A DNA stretch of 9,718 bases from Rhodospirillales bacterium (GTDB taxonomy: Bacteria > Pseudomonadota > Alphaproteobacteria > Rhodospirillales > JADHTD01). Positions 1-5,587 of this stretch are shown here, in pieces. The translations under genes were made by a program, and so were the position numbers. A model generated the notes under the pieces. That model did no database searches, was not told the origin of the DNA, and saw only the letters and a program-made list of their open reading frames with translations. The DNA is taken from assembly GCA_016776525.1 (NCBI GenBank), contig JADHTD010000082.1, forward strand, positions 1 to 9,718, in the 5' to 3' direction. The number at the start of each line of letters is the position of its first letter. The first letter of the stretch is position 1.

Positions 1-1
1 A

Positions 2-106
2 GAGGACTGGAGCACGACCATCAAGGACAGCGACGATGACGACGAGCCGCCACATCAGGAAATAGACATCAGCAACGGTTTGACCCACGAAGGGGCCGTC
101 GGATGA
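2..106 (+). CDS. 3' end of unidentified CDS upstream of phnE (possibly phnC or phnD)
   Basis: Only the last 34 codons are inside the window, read in frame 2 and ending at TGA 104-106. The other two + frames are closed by stops in this stretch. The stop overlaps the ATG of the following permease gene as ATGA, the same arrangement seen at the next junction, so this looks like a true upstream member of the operon. The visible tail is hydrophilic and very acidic, with a run of four Asp followed by Glu-Pro-Pro. By gene order in phnCDE operons it would be the periplasmic binding protein PhnD or the ATPase PhnC, but I recognise no family motif in the visible residues. The identity is therefore inferred from position only. 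Confidence 0.6.
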   Translation, partial: EDWSTTIKDSDDDDEPPHQEIDISNGLTHEGAVG

Positions 107-894
107 GCCATCCGACGACCTGGAAACCGCCGACCCTGTTCCCGAATGAGGGCTGGCGCTACGCAACGCTGATCCTGGGAGTGGTCTACCTGATCTGGTC
201 GACAGGCACCCTGGATTTGGACTGGCACCGTTTCTCGCAGGGTATTCCGCGGGCAGGCAACATGATCGCCCGCATGTTTCCGCCGGATTTCTCGCGTGAT
301 GACCTGCTGATCCGCGGTGTCCTGGAAAGCATCCAGATGGCCTTTGCCGCCAGTTTCATCGGCATGATCCTGGCTATCCCGCTGGGTCTTTGCGCCGCCG
401 TCAATCTGGCGCCGAAGCCGCTTTATCTGGCGGCCCGCGGCGTTATCGTTCTCAGCCGCACCTTCCATGAAGTGATCTGGGCCATCTTTTTCGTCAAGGT
501 CGTCGGTTTCGGCGCCTTGGCCGGGGTGCTGACCCTGACCGTCGCCAGCGTCAGTTTTATCTCCAAGATGATCGCCGAAGATATCGAGAACATGAACCCC
601 GGACAGGTGGAAGCCGTGCGCGCCACCGGCGCCAGTTTTCCCAAGCTGCTGATCTACGGCATCGCGCCGCAGATTTTGCCCCGCTACCTGGGCGTTTGCA
701 TTTACCGCCTGGATGCCAACATCCGCCATTCGACGGTGGTCGGCATCGTCGGCGCCGGCGGCATCGGCATGACCTTGAGCGCCACCTTCAAGCGTTACGA
801 TTACGATTTCTCGCTGGCCATCCTGCTGACCATCATCGCCCTGGTCTTTATCGGCGAAATCTTTTCCAACTGGGTGCGGGGTAAATTGCGATGA
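103..894 (+). CDS. phnE: PhnE-type phosphonate ABC transporter permease (first copy)
   Basis: Inner-membrane permease of 263 aa for a phosphonate-type ABC importer. It would form the channel with a second permease, the PhnC ATPase and the PhnD binding protein. A hydrophobic segment at about residues 18-36 is followed by the transport core from about 72 to 258. The EAA loop that docks the ATPase is clear at about 169-193 (EAVRATGAS, then APQILP). The PhnE-family ending follows: YRLDANIRHSTVVG (201-214), then GAGGIG (217-222). An AGGGG ribosome-binding site at 91-95 supports the ATG at 103. The start overlaps the previous stop and the stop overlaps the next start, so translation is probably coupled. 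The family is clear. The substrate could be phosphonate, phosphite or a related anion, since no catabolic phn genes are visible. Confidence 0.9.
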   Translation: MSHPTTWKPPTLFPNEGWRYATLILGVVYLIWSTGTLDLDWHRFSQGIPRAGNMIARMFPPDFSRDDLLIRGVLESIQMAFAASFIGMILAIPLGLCAAVNLAPKPLYLAARGVIVLSRTFHEVIWAIFFVKVVGFGALAGVLTLTVASVSFISKMIAEDIENMNPGQVEAVRATGASFPKLLIYGIAPQILPRYLGVCIYRLDANIRHSTVVGIVGAGGIGMTLSATFKRYDYDFSLAILLTIIALVFIGEIFSNWVRGKLR

Positions 895-1703
895 CCCCCG
901 CCGAGCATGCCGCAAAGCACCCTGAAATCTGGCGTAAATATTCACCCCGCCAGTCCCTGGTCCGCTATGCCTGGTTGGTCGGCATTGTTTTTGTCGCCGT
1001 CTGGTCCCTGCGCAACCTGGACATTCCCTGGCATTACTTCCTGGATGCCCATGTACAGATCGCCGATCTGTTAACGCGTATGTATCCCCCCGCTTGGGGC
1101 CATACCGGGGAAGTCTTCGAGCCGTTGCTGGAAACCATCCACATTGCGACGCTGGGCACCATCGTCACCTATGTCATTGCCCTGCCGATCGCCTTCCTGG
1201 CGGCCCGCAACACGACCTATAACTCCGTAACCTGGTTTATCGGCCGCTTCATCCTGGTCTCGTCGCGCTCCATCAACACCATCGTCTGGGCGCTGATCTT
1301 CGTGGCCATCTTCGGACCCGGCCCGGTCGCCGGTATCTGGGCCATTGCCTTCCGTTCCATCGGTTTCATGGGCAAGTTGATCGCCGAAGCCATTGAAGAG
1401 ATCGACCAGGGCGCCATCGAGGCCATCGAGGCGACCGGCGCCTCGCGCCTGCAAATCCTGCTGACCGGTGTGCTGCCGCAGGTATTGCCGGTGATTATCG
1501 GCACCACCGTATACCGCTGGGACATTAACATCCGGGAATCGACGGTGTTGGGTTTCGTCGGGGCCGGGGGTATCGGCATCCAGCTTTATTCCTCGATCAA
1601 CCTGTTTGCCTGGCAGGAAGTGACGGTCATGCTGATCGGCATCTTCGCCATCGTCATCGTCAGTGAATTCGTCTCGGCCGCGGTGCGGGCGAGAATCACT
1701 TAA
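891..1703 (+). CDS. phnE: PhnE-type phosphonate ABC transporter permease (second copy)
   Basis: Second inner-membrane permease, 270 aa, homologous to the gene before it. It shares the layout of an N-terminal hydrophobic segment (about 25-41), a core domain, an EAA loop (EAIEATGAS ... LPQVLP, about 177-200), and the ending YRWDINIRESTVLGFVGAGG (208-227). Its start ATG at 891-893 overlaps the TGA of the first permease. Tandem non-identical PhnE proteins are known in phnCDE1E2-type transporters, where they are thought to act as a heterodimer, which is the likely arrangement here. It is the last gene of this operon in view: the next gene starts 109 nt downstream with its own promoter-like sequence. 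No clear Rho-independent terminator follows the TAA. Confidence 0.9.
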   Translation: MTPAEHAAKHPEIWRKYSPRQSLVRYAWLVGIVFVAVWSLRNLDIPWHYFLDAHVQIADLLTRMYPPAWGHTGEVFEPLLETIHIATLGTIVTYVIALPIAFLAARNTTYNSVTWFIGRFILVSSRSINTIVWALIFVAIFGPGPVAGIWAIAFRSIGFMGKLIAEAIEEIDQGAIEAIEATGASRLQILLTGVLPQVLPVIIGTTVYRWDINIRESTVLGFVGAGGIGIQLYSSINLFAWQEVTVMLIGIFAIVIVSEFVSAAVRARIT

Positions 1704-1732
1704 ATTTTACCGGGATTCAGGGCTCTACACTT

Positions 1733-1770
1733 GTTCATGGGGTTGCATGAACTGGAAACAGCCTTATAAA
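1733..1770 (+). promoter_or_regulatory. candidate promoter with operator-like inverted repeat upstream of the nitroreductase
   Basis: A perfect inverted repeat, GTTCATG (1733-1739) and CATGAAC (1746-1752) with a 6-nt spacer, overlaps a -35-like TTGCAT (1743-1748). A -10-like TATAAA (1765-1770) follows after 16 nt. The geometry fits a sigma70-type promoter whose -35 box can be covered by a dimeric regulator. The start site would lie near 1777, giving a leader of about 35 nt. Which protein binds is not visible. Confidence 0.45.
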
Positions 1771-1812
1771 CCCCTTACCGAATTACTCTGATATTGATTG
1801 AGGATTGATAAA

Positions 1813-2478
1813 ATGAACGCAAAACCCGCCCCGGATGAACTCGACCTACAGGCTCAGGAAGCGGTGCGCGAGATGCGCCGCCAAGCCGAAAAGCTGAGCG
1901 ACGGCCAACTCGACATGATGTTCCGGGGTGCCCGGTCCTTTAACGGCTGGACGGACGAAGCGGTTACCGACGACCAGATCCGCCAGATTTACGACCTCAT
2001 GAAAATGGGTCCGACCAGCGCCAATGTTTGTCCCCTCCGTATCAAGATCATCCGCAGTGACGAAGCCAAGGCGAAACTGAAAGCGATCCTCTTTGATAAC
2101 AACAAGGAAAAAACCGTGCAGGCGCCGGCCATTGCCATTTTCGGCAATGACCATGCCTTTTATGAGCACAACGCCAAGCTGACGCCCTTTCGTCCGACGG
2201 CCATCAAGGAGCGCATGACCGATAACCCGAAGATGATCGCCCCCTGGGCCAATCTCAACGGCACCTTGCAGGCGGCTTATTTCATGATGGCGGTGCGCGC
2301 CGTCGGCCTCGACGCGGGACCGATGCAGGGGCTCGACAAACCGGCCGCTGACGAAGCCTTCTGGGCCGGCACCGAGGTCAAAACCAACTTCATCTGCGCC
2401 TTCGGCCGCGGCAACGAGACCACCGTCTTCAAGCGGCATCCCCGCTTCGACTTCGACGAAGCCTGCGAACTGCTGTAG
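1813..2478 (+). CDS. RutE/HadB-like nitroreductase family protein (putative malonic semialdehyde reductase)
   Basis: FMN-dependent nitroreductase-fold protein of 221 aa. It resembles E. coli RutE along its whole length: NGW (44-46), LMKMGPTSANVCPLRI (62-77), LQAAYFMMAVRAVGLDAGPMQG (152-173) and the ending HPRFDFDEACELL. RutE reduces malonic semialdehyde to 3-hydroxypropionate with NAD(P)H in pyrimidine degradation; other family members act on nitro compounds or quinones. The N-terminus is about 25 residues longer than in E. coli RutE. ATG 1813 is chosen because GAGG (1800-1803) lies 9 nt before it. A TTG at 1798 would add five residues but would swallow that ribosome-binding site. No other rut genes are near, so the physiological substrate is uncertain. 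It appears to be a single-gene unit with its own promoter. Confidence 0.82.
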   Translation: MNAKPAPDELDLQAQEAVREMRRQAEKLSDGQLDMMFRGARSFNGWTDEAVTDDQIRQIYDLMKMGPTSANVCPLRIKIIRSDEAKAKLKAILFDNNKEKTVQAPAIAIFGNDHAFYEHNAKLTPFRPTAIKERMTDNPKMIAPWANLNGTLQAAYFMMAVRAVGLDAGPMQGLDKPAADEAFWAGTEVKTNFICAFGRGNETTVFKRHPRFDFDEACELL

Positions 2479-2492
2479 CGCCCGCCGGGGCG
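2479..2492 (+). terminator. weak hairpin just after the nitroreductase stop
   Basis: CGCCC (2479-2483) and GGGCG (2488-2492) form a 5-bp GC stem with a 4-nt loop directly after the TAG. No U-run follows, so it is at best a weak or factor-assisted terminator between this gene and the convergent selC. Confidence 0.2.
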
Positions 2493-2533
2493 TTCGTCGC
2501 CGGGTATTTGAGGAAAGTTGCTTTCGCAGGGAA

Positions 2534-2626
2534 TGGCGGAAGAGGCAGGAGTCGAACCCAAAGGAACGCGAGCGCCCCTCCACCGGTTTTGAAGACCGGG
2601 CGGCCCACCGGGACCGATACTCTTCC
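2534..2626 (-). tRNA. selC: selenocysteine tRNA, tRNA-Sec (anticodon UCA)
   Basis: A 93-nt tRNA gene on the - strand that accepts serine, is converted to Sec-tRNA by SelA, and reads UGA with SelB. The 5' end GGAAGAG (2626-2620) pairs with CTCTTCC (2544-2538); discriminator G is at 2537, and CCA is encoded at 2536-2534. Tell-tale features are a 6-bp D stem (CGGTCC/GGGCCG) with a 4-nt loop, an anticodon loop CTTCAAA with UCA at 2592-2590, and a long variable arm (AGGGGCG, loop CTCG, CGTTCCT). The T loop is TTCGACT, as in E. coli selC. The T stem is poor: GGG against CCT, then U-G and a U/C mismatch, and the acceptor pairs cleanly for 7 rather than 8 bp. Its 3' end faces the convergent nitroreductase gene. 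Confidence 0.95.
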
Positions 2627-2633
2627 GCCGCTG

Positions 2634-2661
2634 ATTATCTATGGATTGACAGAATAGTAAA
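2634..2661 (-). promoter_or_regulatory. candidate selC promoter
   Basis: On the - strand, GATAAT (2639-2634) matches five of six bases of a -10 box and lies 7 nt before the first base of the mature tRNA. A weaker -35-like TTTACT (2661-2656) stands 16 nt upstream. This suggests that selC is transcribed alone and not only by read-through from the sel operon. Confidence 0.4.
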
Positions 2662-2722
2662 TGCCGGGGTCGTCGGCCGCCGTTTTCCGTGGAAACGAAT
2701 TCTTAAAGATGCAATGCCCATA

Positions 2723-2765
2723 CTAAACGGCCTATACGTGTACGAGTATAGGCCGTATTGTTTAG
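2723..2765. other. long inverted repeat between selC and the small membrane protein gene
   Basis: An 11-bp perfect inverted repeat, ACGGCCTATAC (2727-2737) and GTATAGGCCGT (2746-2756), has an 8-nt loop. Outer arms CTAAAC (2723-2728) and GTTTAG (2760-2765) extend the stem after a small bulge on the right side. It lies in the divergent region upstream of both neighbours, 31-74 nt before the + strand start codon. It could stop leftward read-through from the lipoprotein or sel operon before selC (TTTAG follows on the - strand), act as a leader hairpin of the + strand gene, or be an operator. Sequence alone does not decide between these. Confidence 0.6.
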
Positions 2766-2795
2766 GTCGAATGCGACCTGTGTTGGGGGACTATT

Positions 2796-3059
2796 ATGAA
2801 GGGCCTGCACACCCTTTGGATTGCGTCTTTGGCCTCGGTCTGCCTGTTGGTGGGCTACCTGATGAACCTGCACCTGTTCGCCAACAAAACGGCCGACGGG
2901 GCCCTCGTCTCCGGCGCCGCTGTGATCTTCGCCGGGACCTTGTTCTTCGGAACCGGCTTCGCCACCGGCATTATCTATTTAATCGATAAAAACAAGAAAC
3001 GGGCGATGTGGCTCTGGACCCTGCTCATCGTCCTGATACTTTCGGTGATGAGTTTTTAA
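2796..3059 (+). CDS. small multi-pass membrane protein of unknown function
   Basis: An 87-aa protein that I do not recognise. It is mostly hydrophobic, with three likely membrane helices at about residues 7-25, 38-63 and 71-86. A basic cluster, DKNKKR (64-69), lies between helices two and three and probably faces the cytoplasm. ATG 2796 is preceded by GGGGGA (2785-2790) at 5 nt, a good ribosome-binding site. A longer overlapping reading frame from 2714 in another phase has no such signal and a low-complexity Arg-rich product, so it was not chosen. The gene is monocistronic, diverges from selC and converges with the lipoprotein gene. Nothing in the sequence ties it to selenium metabolism. Confidence 0.65.
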   Translation: MKGLHTLWIASLASVCLLVGYLMNLHLFANKTADGALVSGAAVIFAGTLFFGTGFATGIIYLIDKNKKRAMWLWTLLIVLILSVMSF

Positions 3060-3091
3060 ATAAAAGAGATCAACCAGAACCGGCAGAGCGC

Positions 3092-3112
3092 TCAAAAAAC
3101 CTCCGCCGCCGG
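3092..3112 (-). repeat. distal copy of a 21-bp direct repeat matching the selB 3' end
   Basis: Identical over 21 bp to 3686-3706, the last seven codons of selB including its TGA (PAAEVF-stop). Beyond the identical part, 3113-3139 still matches 3707-3733 at 14 of 27 positions without gaps, by my count. Read in the selB frame it gives NACRNNL-PAAEVF against DARRIVR-PAAEVF. This looks like a decayed remnant of a selB 3' end lying 594 bp beyond the intact one. Confidence 0.8.
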
Positions 3113-3172
3113 AAGATTGTTTCTGCACGCGTTCTAGGATTGACAGTTTAACTTTAATCCCAGATTGACGGG

Positions 3173-3610
3173 TTATCTTGCAAATTGAACAGCGTTTCCC
3201 CTTAAGGAGAACGACATATAGTCAAAGAGTTTACTATCAAAGGGAATTTCGGTTTTTATACAGGCCGCTTTGTAGCCGGAAAGTTTGGGTGGCTGTCGAT
3301 TTATAAAAGCGCCTGAGGCAACGGGATTTTCTCCAAGATAGACGGTTGCTGCTTCAGTCCAGAAATCGGTGCCCCGAGTGCTTCCTTCTTGATCAATATA
3401 ATAACCGCAGAGGCCTAAGTAATCTTGTTCGTTAAAGGATTTGAAAAAATAATCAGTGTGGGAGCCAGCCCACTTTCCGCCCCATCGAATTGTTGTTTGC
3501 TTGTAGGTGCTATCGGCAGTTTGAAGTCCCAGAAATGTGGATTTGTGTGCAACACATCCAACTAAAAAGAAACCAAGGAAAAGTAAGGTAAGTAAATTTG
3601 GCCGCGCCAT
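3173..3610 (-). CDS. hypothetical lipoprotein
   Basis: A 145-aa protein, not recognised beyond its export signal. The N-terminus MARPN is followed by a hydrophobic stretch (6-18) and a lipobox LVGC (16-19). Cys19 would be the lipidated residue, and with Val at +2 rather than Asp, outer-membrane sorting is likely. The mature part is about 126 residues, polar and aromatic, with two further Cys (near 68 and 116) that could form a disulfide. ATG 3610 has a GGGGG tract about 5 nt upstream. The gene is visibly more AT-rich than the sel genes beside it and lies exactly between two copies of the selB 3' end, suggesting it arrived as a small cassette. It is on the same strand as selB, 75 nt downstream, but probably has its own promoter. 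Confidence 0.75.
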   Translation of the reverse strand: MARPNLLTLLFLGFFLVGCVAHKSTFLGLQTADSTYKQTTIRWGGKWAGSHTDYFFKSFNEQDYLGLCGYYIDQEGSTRGTDFWTEAATVYLGENPVASGAFINRQPPKLSGYKAACIKTEIPFDSKLFDYMSFSLRGNAVQFAR

Positions 3611-3659
3611 GATGACCCCCGATACAGAAAAATTTTGTTGTTTAAAATAAATACAACTA

Positions 3660-3689
3660 TTTAGAGAGGGGAAAAATGATTGGGGTCAA
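3660..3689 (-). promoter_or_regulatory. candidate promoter of the lipoprotein gene overlapping the selB stop
   Basis: On the - strand, TTGACC (3689-3684) matches five of six -35 bases and contains the selB stop codon TGA. TCTAAA (3665-3660) is a -10-like box after an 18-nt spacer, with a start expected near 3653 and a leader of about 43 nt. The -10 is only a four-of-six match, so this is tentative. Confidence 0.3.
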
Positions 3690-3706
3690 AAAACCTCCGC
3701 CGCCGG
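3686..3706 (-). repeat. proximal copy of the 21-bp direct repeat (selB C-terminal codons)
   Basis: This copy forms the real 3' end of selB (PAAEVF-stop) and is identical to 3092-3112. The two copies are direct repeats 594 bp apart, and the identity begins exactly at the selB stop codon. Between them lie the lipoprotein gene and its AT-rich leader. Confidence 0.9.
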
Positions 3707-5587
3707 GCGCACGATCCTGCGGGCGTCCCCGGCCCGTTTGGTAAAACCCGCCTTGTCGAAATATTCCAGCACGTTGACGGCCAGGTTGCGGCCGATCTCG
3801 GCATGGTCGCGGAAGGCGATAACGCTGAGTACGCCCGCGTTGGCTTCGGCCAGGGCCTGGGCCAGCTCGGCCAGTTCGGCAATCGGCCCTGTCAGGTAAT
3901 AGCGGTTGTCGGCGACGCGCAGAACCAGTCCCAGTTTTTCCGCCCGCATCAGGAATTTGCCGACCGGCACATGGTCGAGGCCCAAGGCGTCGGCCAGTTC
4001 GCGGACGATGGGCGGCTTGAAGTTGCCATCGACGAGGAGTGGCTCGACCTGCTGCCACAGTTTGGCGTCGGCGGGGGTCATCTCGGCGGTATGGCCGGGC
4101 AGGGCATAGGACGCCCCGCTGCGCTTCAGGCTGCCCGCCGCCTCCAGGTCGTCGAGCACGCCGCGGAAGAAAACCCCGTCGAGGCGGTGGTCGACGGCGC
4201 GGCGCAGGCTGTCTTCGGTAAAGCCGGGCTCGTCGGGTTTTGCCGCATGGGCCTGGGTGGCGGCTTGCAAGGCCGCCGCCGTCAGTTGCCGCCAACGGTC
4301 CGGGCCGACGATCAGCCCCCCGGCCCGGTGATGGGGCACACCGTCCAACACCGCCGCCAGTCCGGCAGCGTCCAGGTTGCGGGCGCGGGCGAACTGGTCG
4401 GTCTTGAAACCATAAAGCGAGCGCCCGGCCAGGGCGGCGAAGGCCGCCGCGTCATCATCGGTGTCCAGCAGTTGCAGCAGTTCGAGGCGTTGCGGACGGG
4501 CCCGGCCCCGCTTCGGCGGGAAGGGGTCGATAACATGGCCGCCGCCGAGGGTGCGCTGCGCCGCATGATCGCGCAGGACGATTTTATCGCGGGCCAGGGC
4601 GCCGATCGGTTTGTCGAGCACCAGTTGCACCAGTCCGCTGCCGCCCGGCGGGATATTTTTGCCCGCCAGCACGGCGACCCGCGCCGTTACTTCGATGGCC
4701 CCCAGGTGCAGGTGCACGGGCGTCCAGTGGCGCAACGGCTTTTTCTCGGTTTTGAGGAGGCTGAGGCGGGCGTCGAGGCGGTCGGTCGGCGCATGGGCCG
4801 CCTGGGCCAGCAGCCAGTCGCCCCGGTGCACCCGGTCGCGGCTGAGGCCCGAACCGGTAATGTTGATGCCCAGACGCTGCCCAGCGACGCCGGTGTCGCT
4901 GTCCGTGTTCTGGGCATGGATGGCGCGGACGCGCACGGAGAGGCCGCTGGGGCTGAGCATCAGTTGATCGCCGACCTTGGCGTTGCCCGCAAAGGCGGTG
5001 CCGGTGACCACCAGCCCGGACCCGGTCACCGTAAAGCAGCGGTCGACGGCATGGCGGAAATGCCCGGTGCGGCTGCGCATGTGGTGGCTTTTGGCGGCCC
5101 CGTCCAGATGGGCGCGCAGATCCGCGACGCCGTCGCCGGTGATACCCGATACCGGAAAGACCGGTGCGCCGTCCAAAACGGTTCCGGCCAGCAGCAGGTC
5201 GATTTCGTCGCCCACCTCTTGCAGCCGCGCCGCGTCAACGGCATCGGTCTTGGTCAGCGCCACGGCGCCGTGGCCGATCCCCAGCAGGTCGAGAATGGCC
5301 AGGTGTTCCTCGGTCTGGGCCATGGGGCCGTCGTCGGCGGCGATGATGAGCAGGGCGAAATCGATGCCGGTGACCCCGGCCAGCATATTCCGGATGAATT
5401 TTTCATGGCCGGGCACATCGACGAAACCGAGCACCGGCCCGCCGTCCACCGGGGCGTAGGCGAAACCGAGGTCGATGGTCATGCCGCGGGTTTTTTCCTC
5501 CGGCAGGCGGTCGGTATCGACGCCGGTCAGCGCCGCCACCAAGGTCGTTTTGCCGTGGTCGATGTGGCCGGCGGTGGCGATGATCAT
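3686..5587 (-). CDS. selB: selenocysteine-specific elongation factor SelB
   Basis: GTPase of 633 aa that carries Sec-tRNA to the ribosome and binds the SECIS hairpin of selenoprotein mRNAs in the cytoplasm. The GTP-binding motifs are clear: GHIDHGKT (7-14), RGMTIDLGF (34-42), DVPGHEKF (57-64) and TKTD (112-115). The N-terminal domain is followed by EF-Tu-like beta domains and then a C-terminal half with winged-helix repeats that binds SECIS RNA, ending in PAAEVF. The length is close to E. coli SelB (614 aa). ATG 5587 overlaps the selA TGA as ATGA, and AAGGGG lies about 9 nt upstream, so the start is firm and translation is coupled to selA. The last seven codons are duplicated downstream of the lipoprotein gene. 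The reading frame is intact. Confidence 0.97.
   Translation of the reverse strand: MIIATAGHIDHGKTTLVAALTGVDTDRLPEEKTRGMTIDLGFAYAPVDGGPVLGFVDVPGHEKFIRNMLAGVTGIDFALLIIAADDGPMAQTEEHLAILDLLGIGHGAVALTKTDAVDAARLQEVGDEIDLLLAGTVLDGAPVFPVSGITGDGVADLRAHLDGAAKSHHMRSRTGHFRHAVDRCFTVTGSGLVVTGTAFAGNAKVGDQLMLSPSGLSVRVRAIHAQNTDSDTGVAGQRLGINITGSGLSRDRVHRGDWLLAQAAHAPTDRLDARLSLLKTEKKPLRHWTPVHLHLGAIEVTARVAVLAGKNIPPGGSGLVQLVLDKPIGALARDKIVLRDHAAQRTLGGGHVIDPFPPKRGRARPQRLELLQLLDTDDDAAAFAALAGRSLYGFKTDQFARARNLDAAGLAAVLDGVPHHRAGGLIVGPDRWRQLTAAALQAATQAHAAKPDEPGFTEDSLRRAVDHRLDGVFFRGVLDDLEAAGSLKRSGASYALPGHTAEMTPADAKLWQQVEPLLVDGNFKPPIVRELADALGLDHVPVGKFLMRAEKLGLVLRVADNRYYLTGPIAELAELAQALAEANAGVLSVIAFRDHAEIGRNLAVNVLEYFDKAGFTKRAGDARRIVRPAAEVF

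Noticed and set aside
416..421. Selenocysteine in the SelD active site or read-through of TGA stops as Sec
   Set aside because: The numbers are residues of the SelD fusion. The active-site codon encodes Cys, not TGA. The TGA stops of the phnE, selA and selB genes are followed by other starts or non-homologous sequence, so none looks like a Sec codon.
2534..2626. selC as the attachment site of an integrated island
   Set aside because: An island would lie on the 3' side, below 2534. No direct repeat of the selC 3' end, integrase or foreign-looking DNA was seen there.
2646..2651. Perfect TTGACA on the + strand as a promoter for the small membrane protein
   Set aside because: No -10-like sequence lies 16-18 nt downstream; the region there is GC-rich.
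2714..2989. Alternative + strand frame overlapping the small membrane protein
   Set aside because: It starts inside the hairpin without a ribosome-binding site and becomes Arg-rich. The frame at 2796 has a clear Shine-Dalgarno and a coherent three-helix protein.
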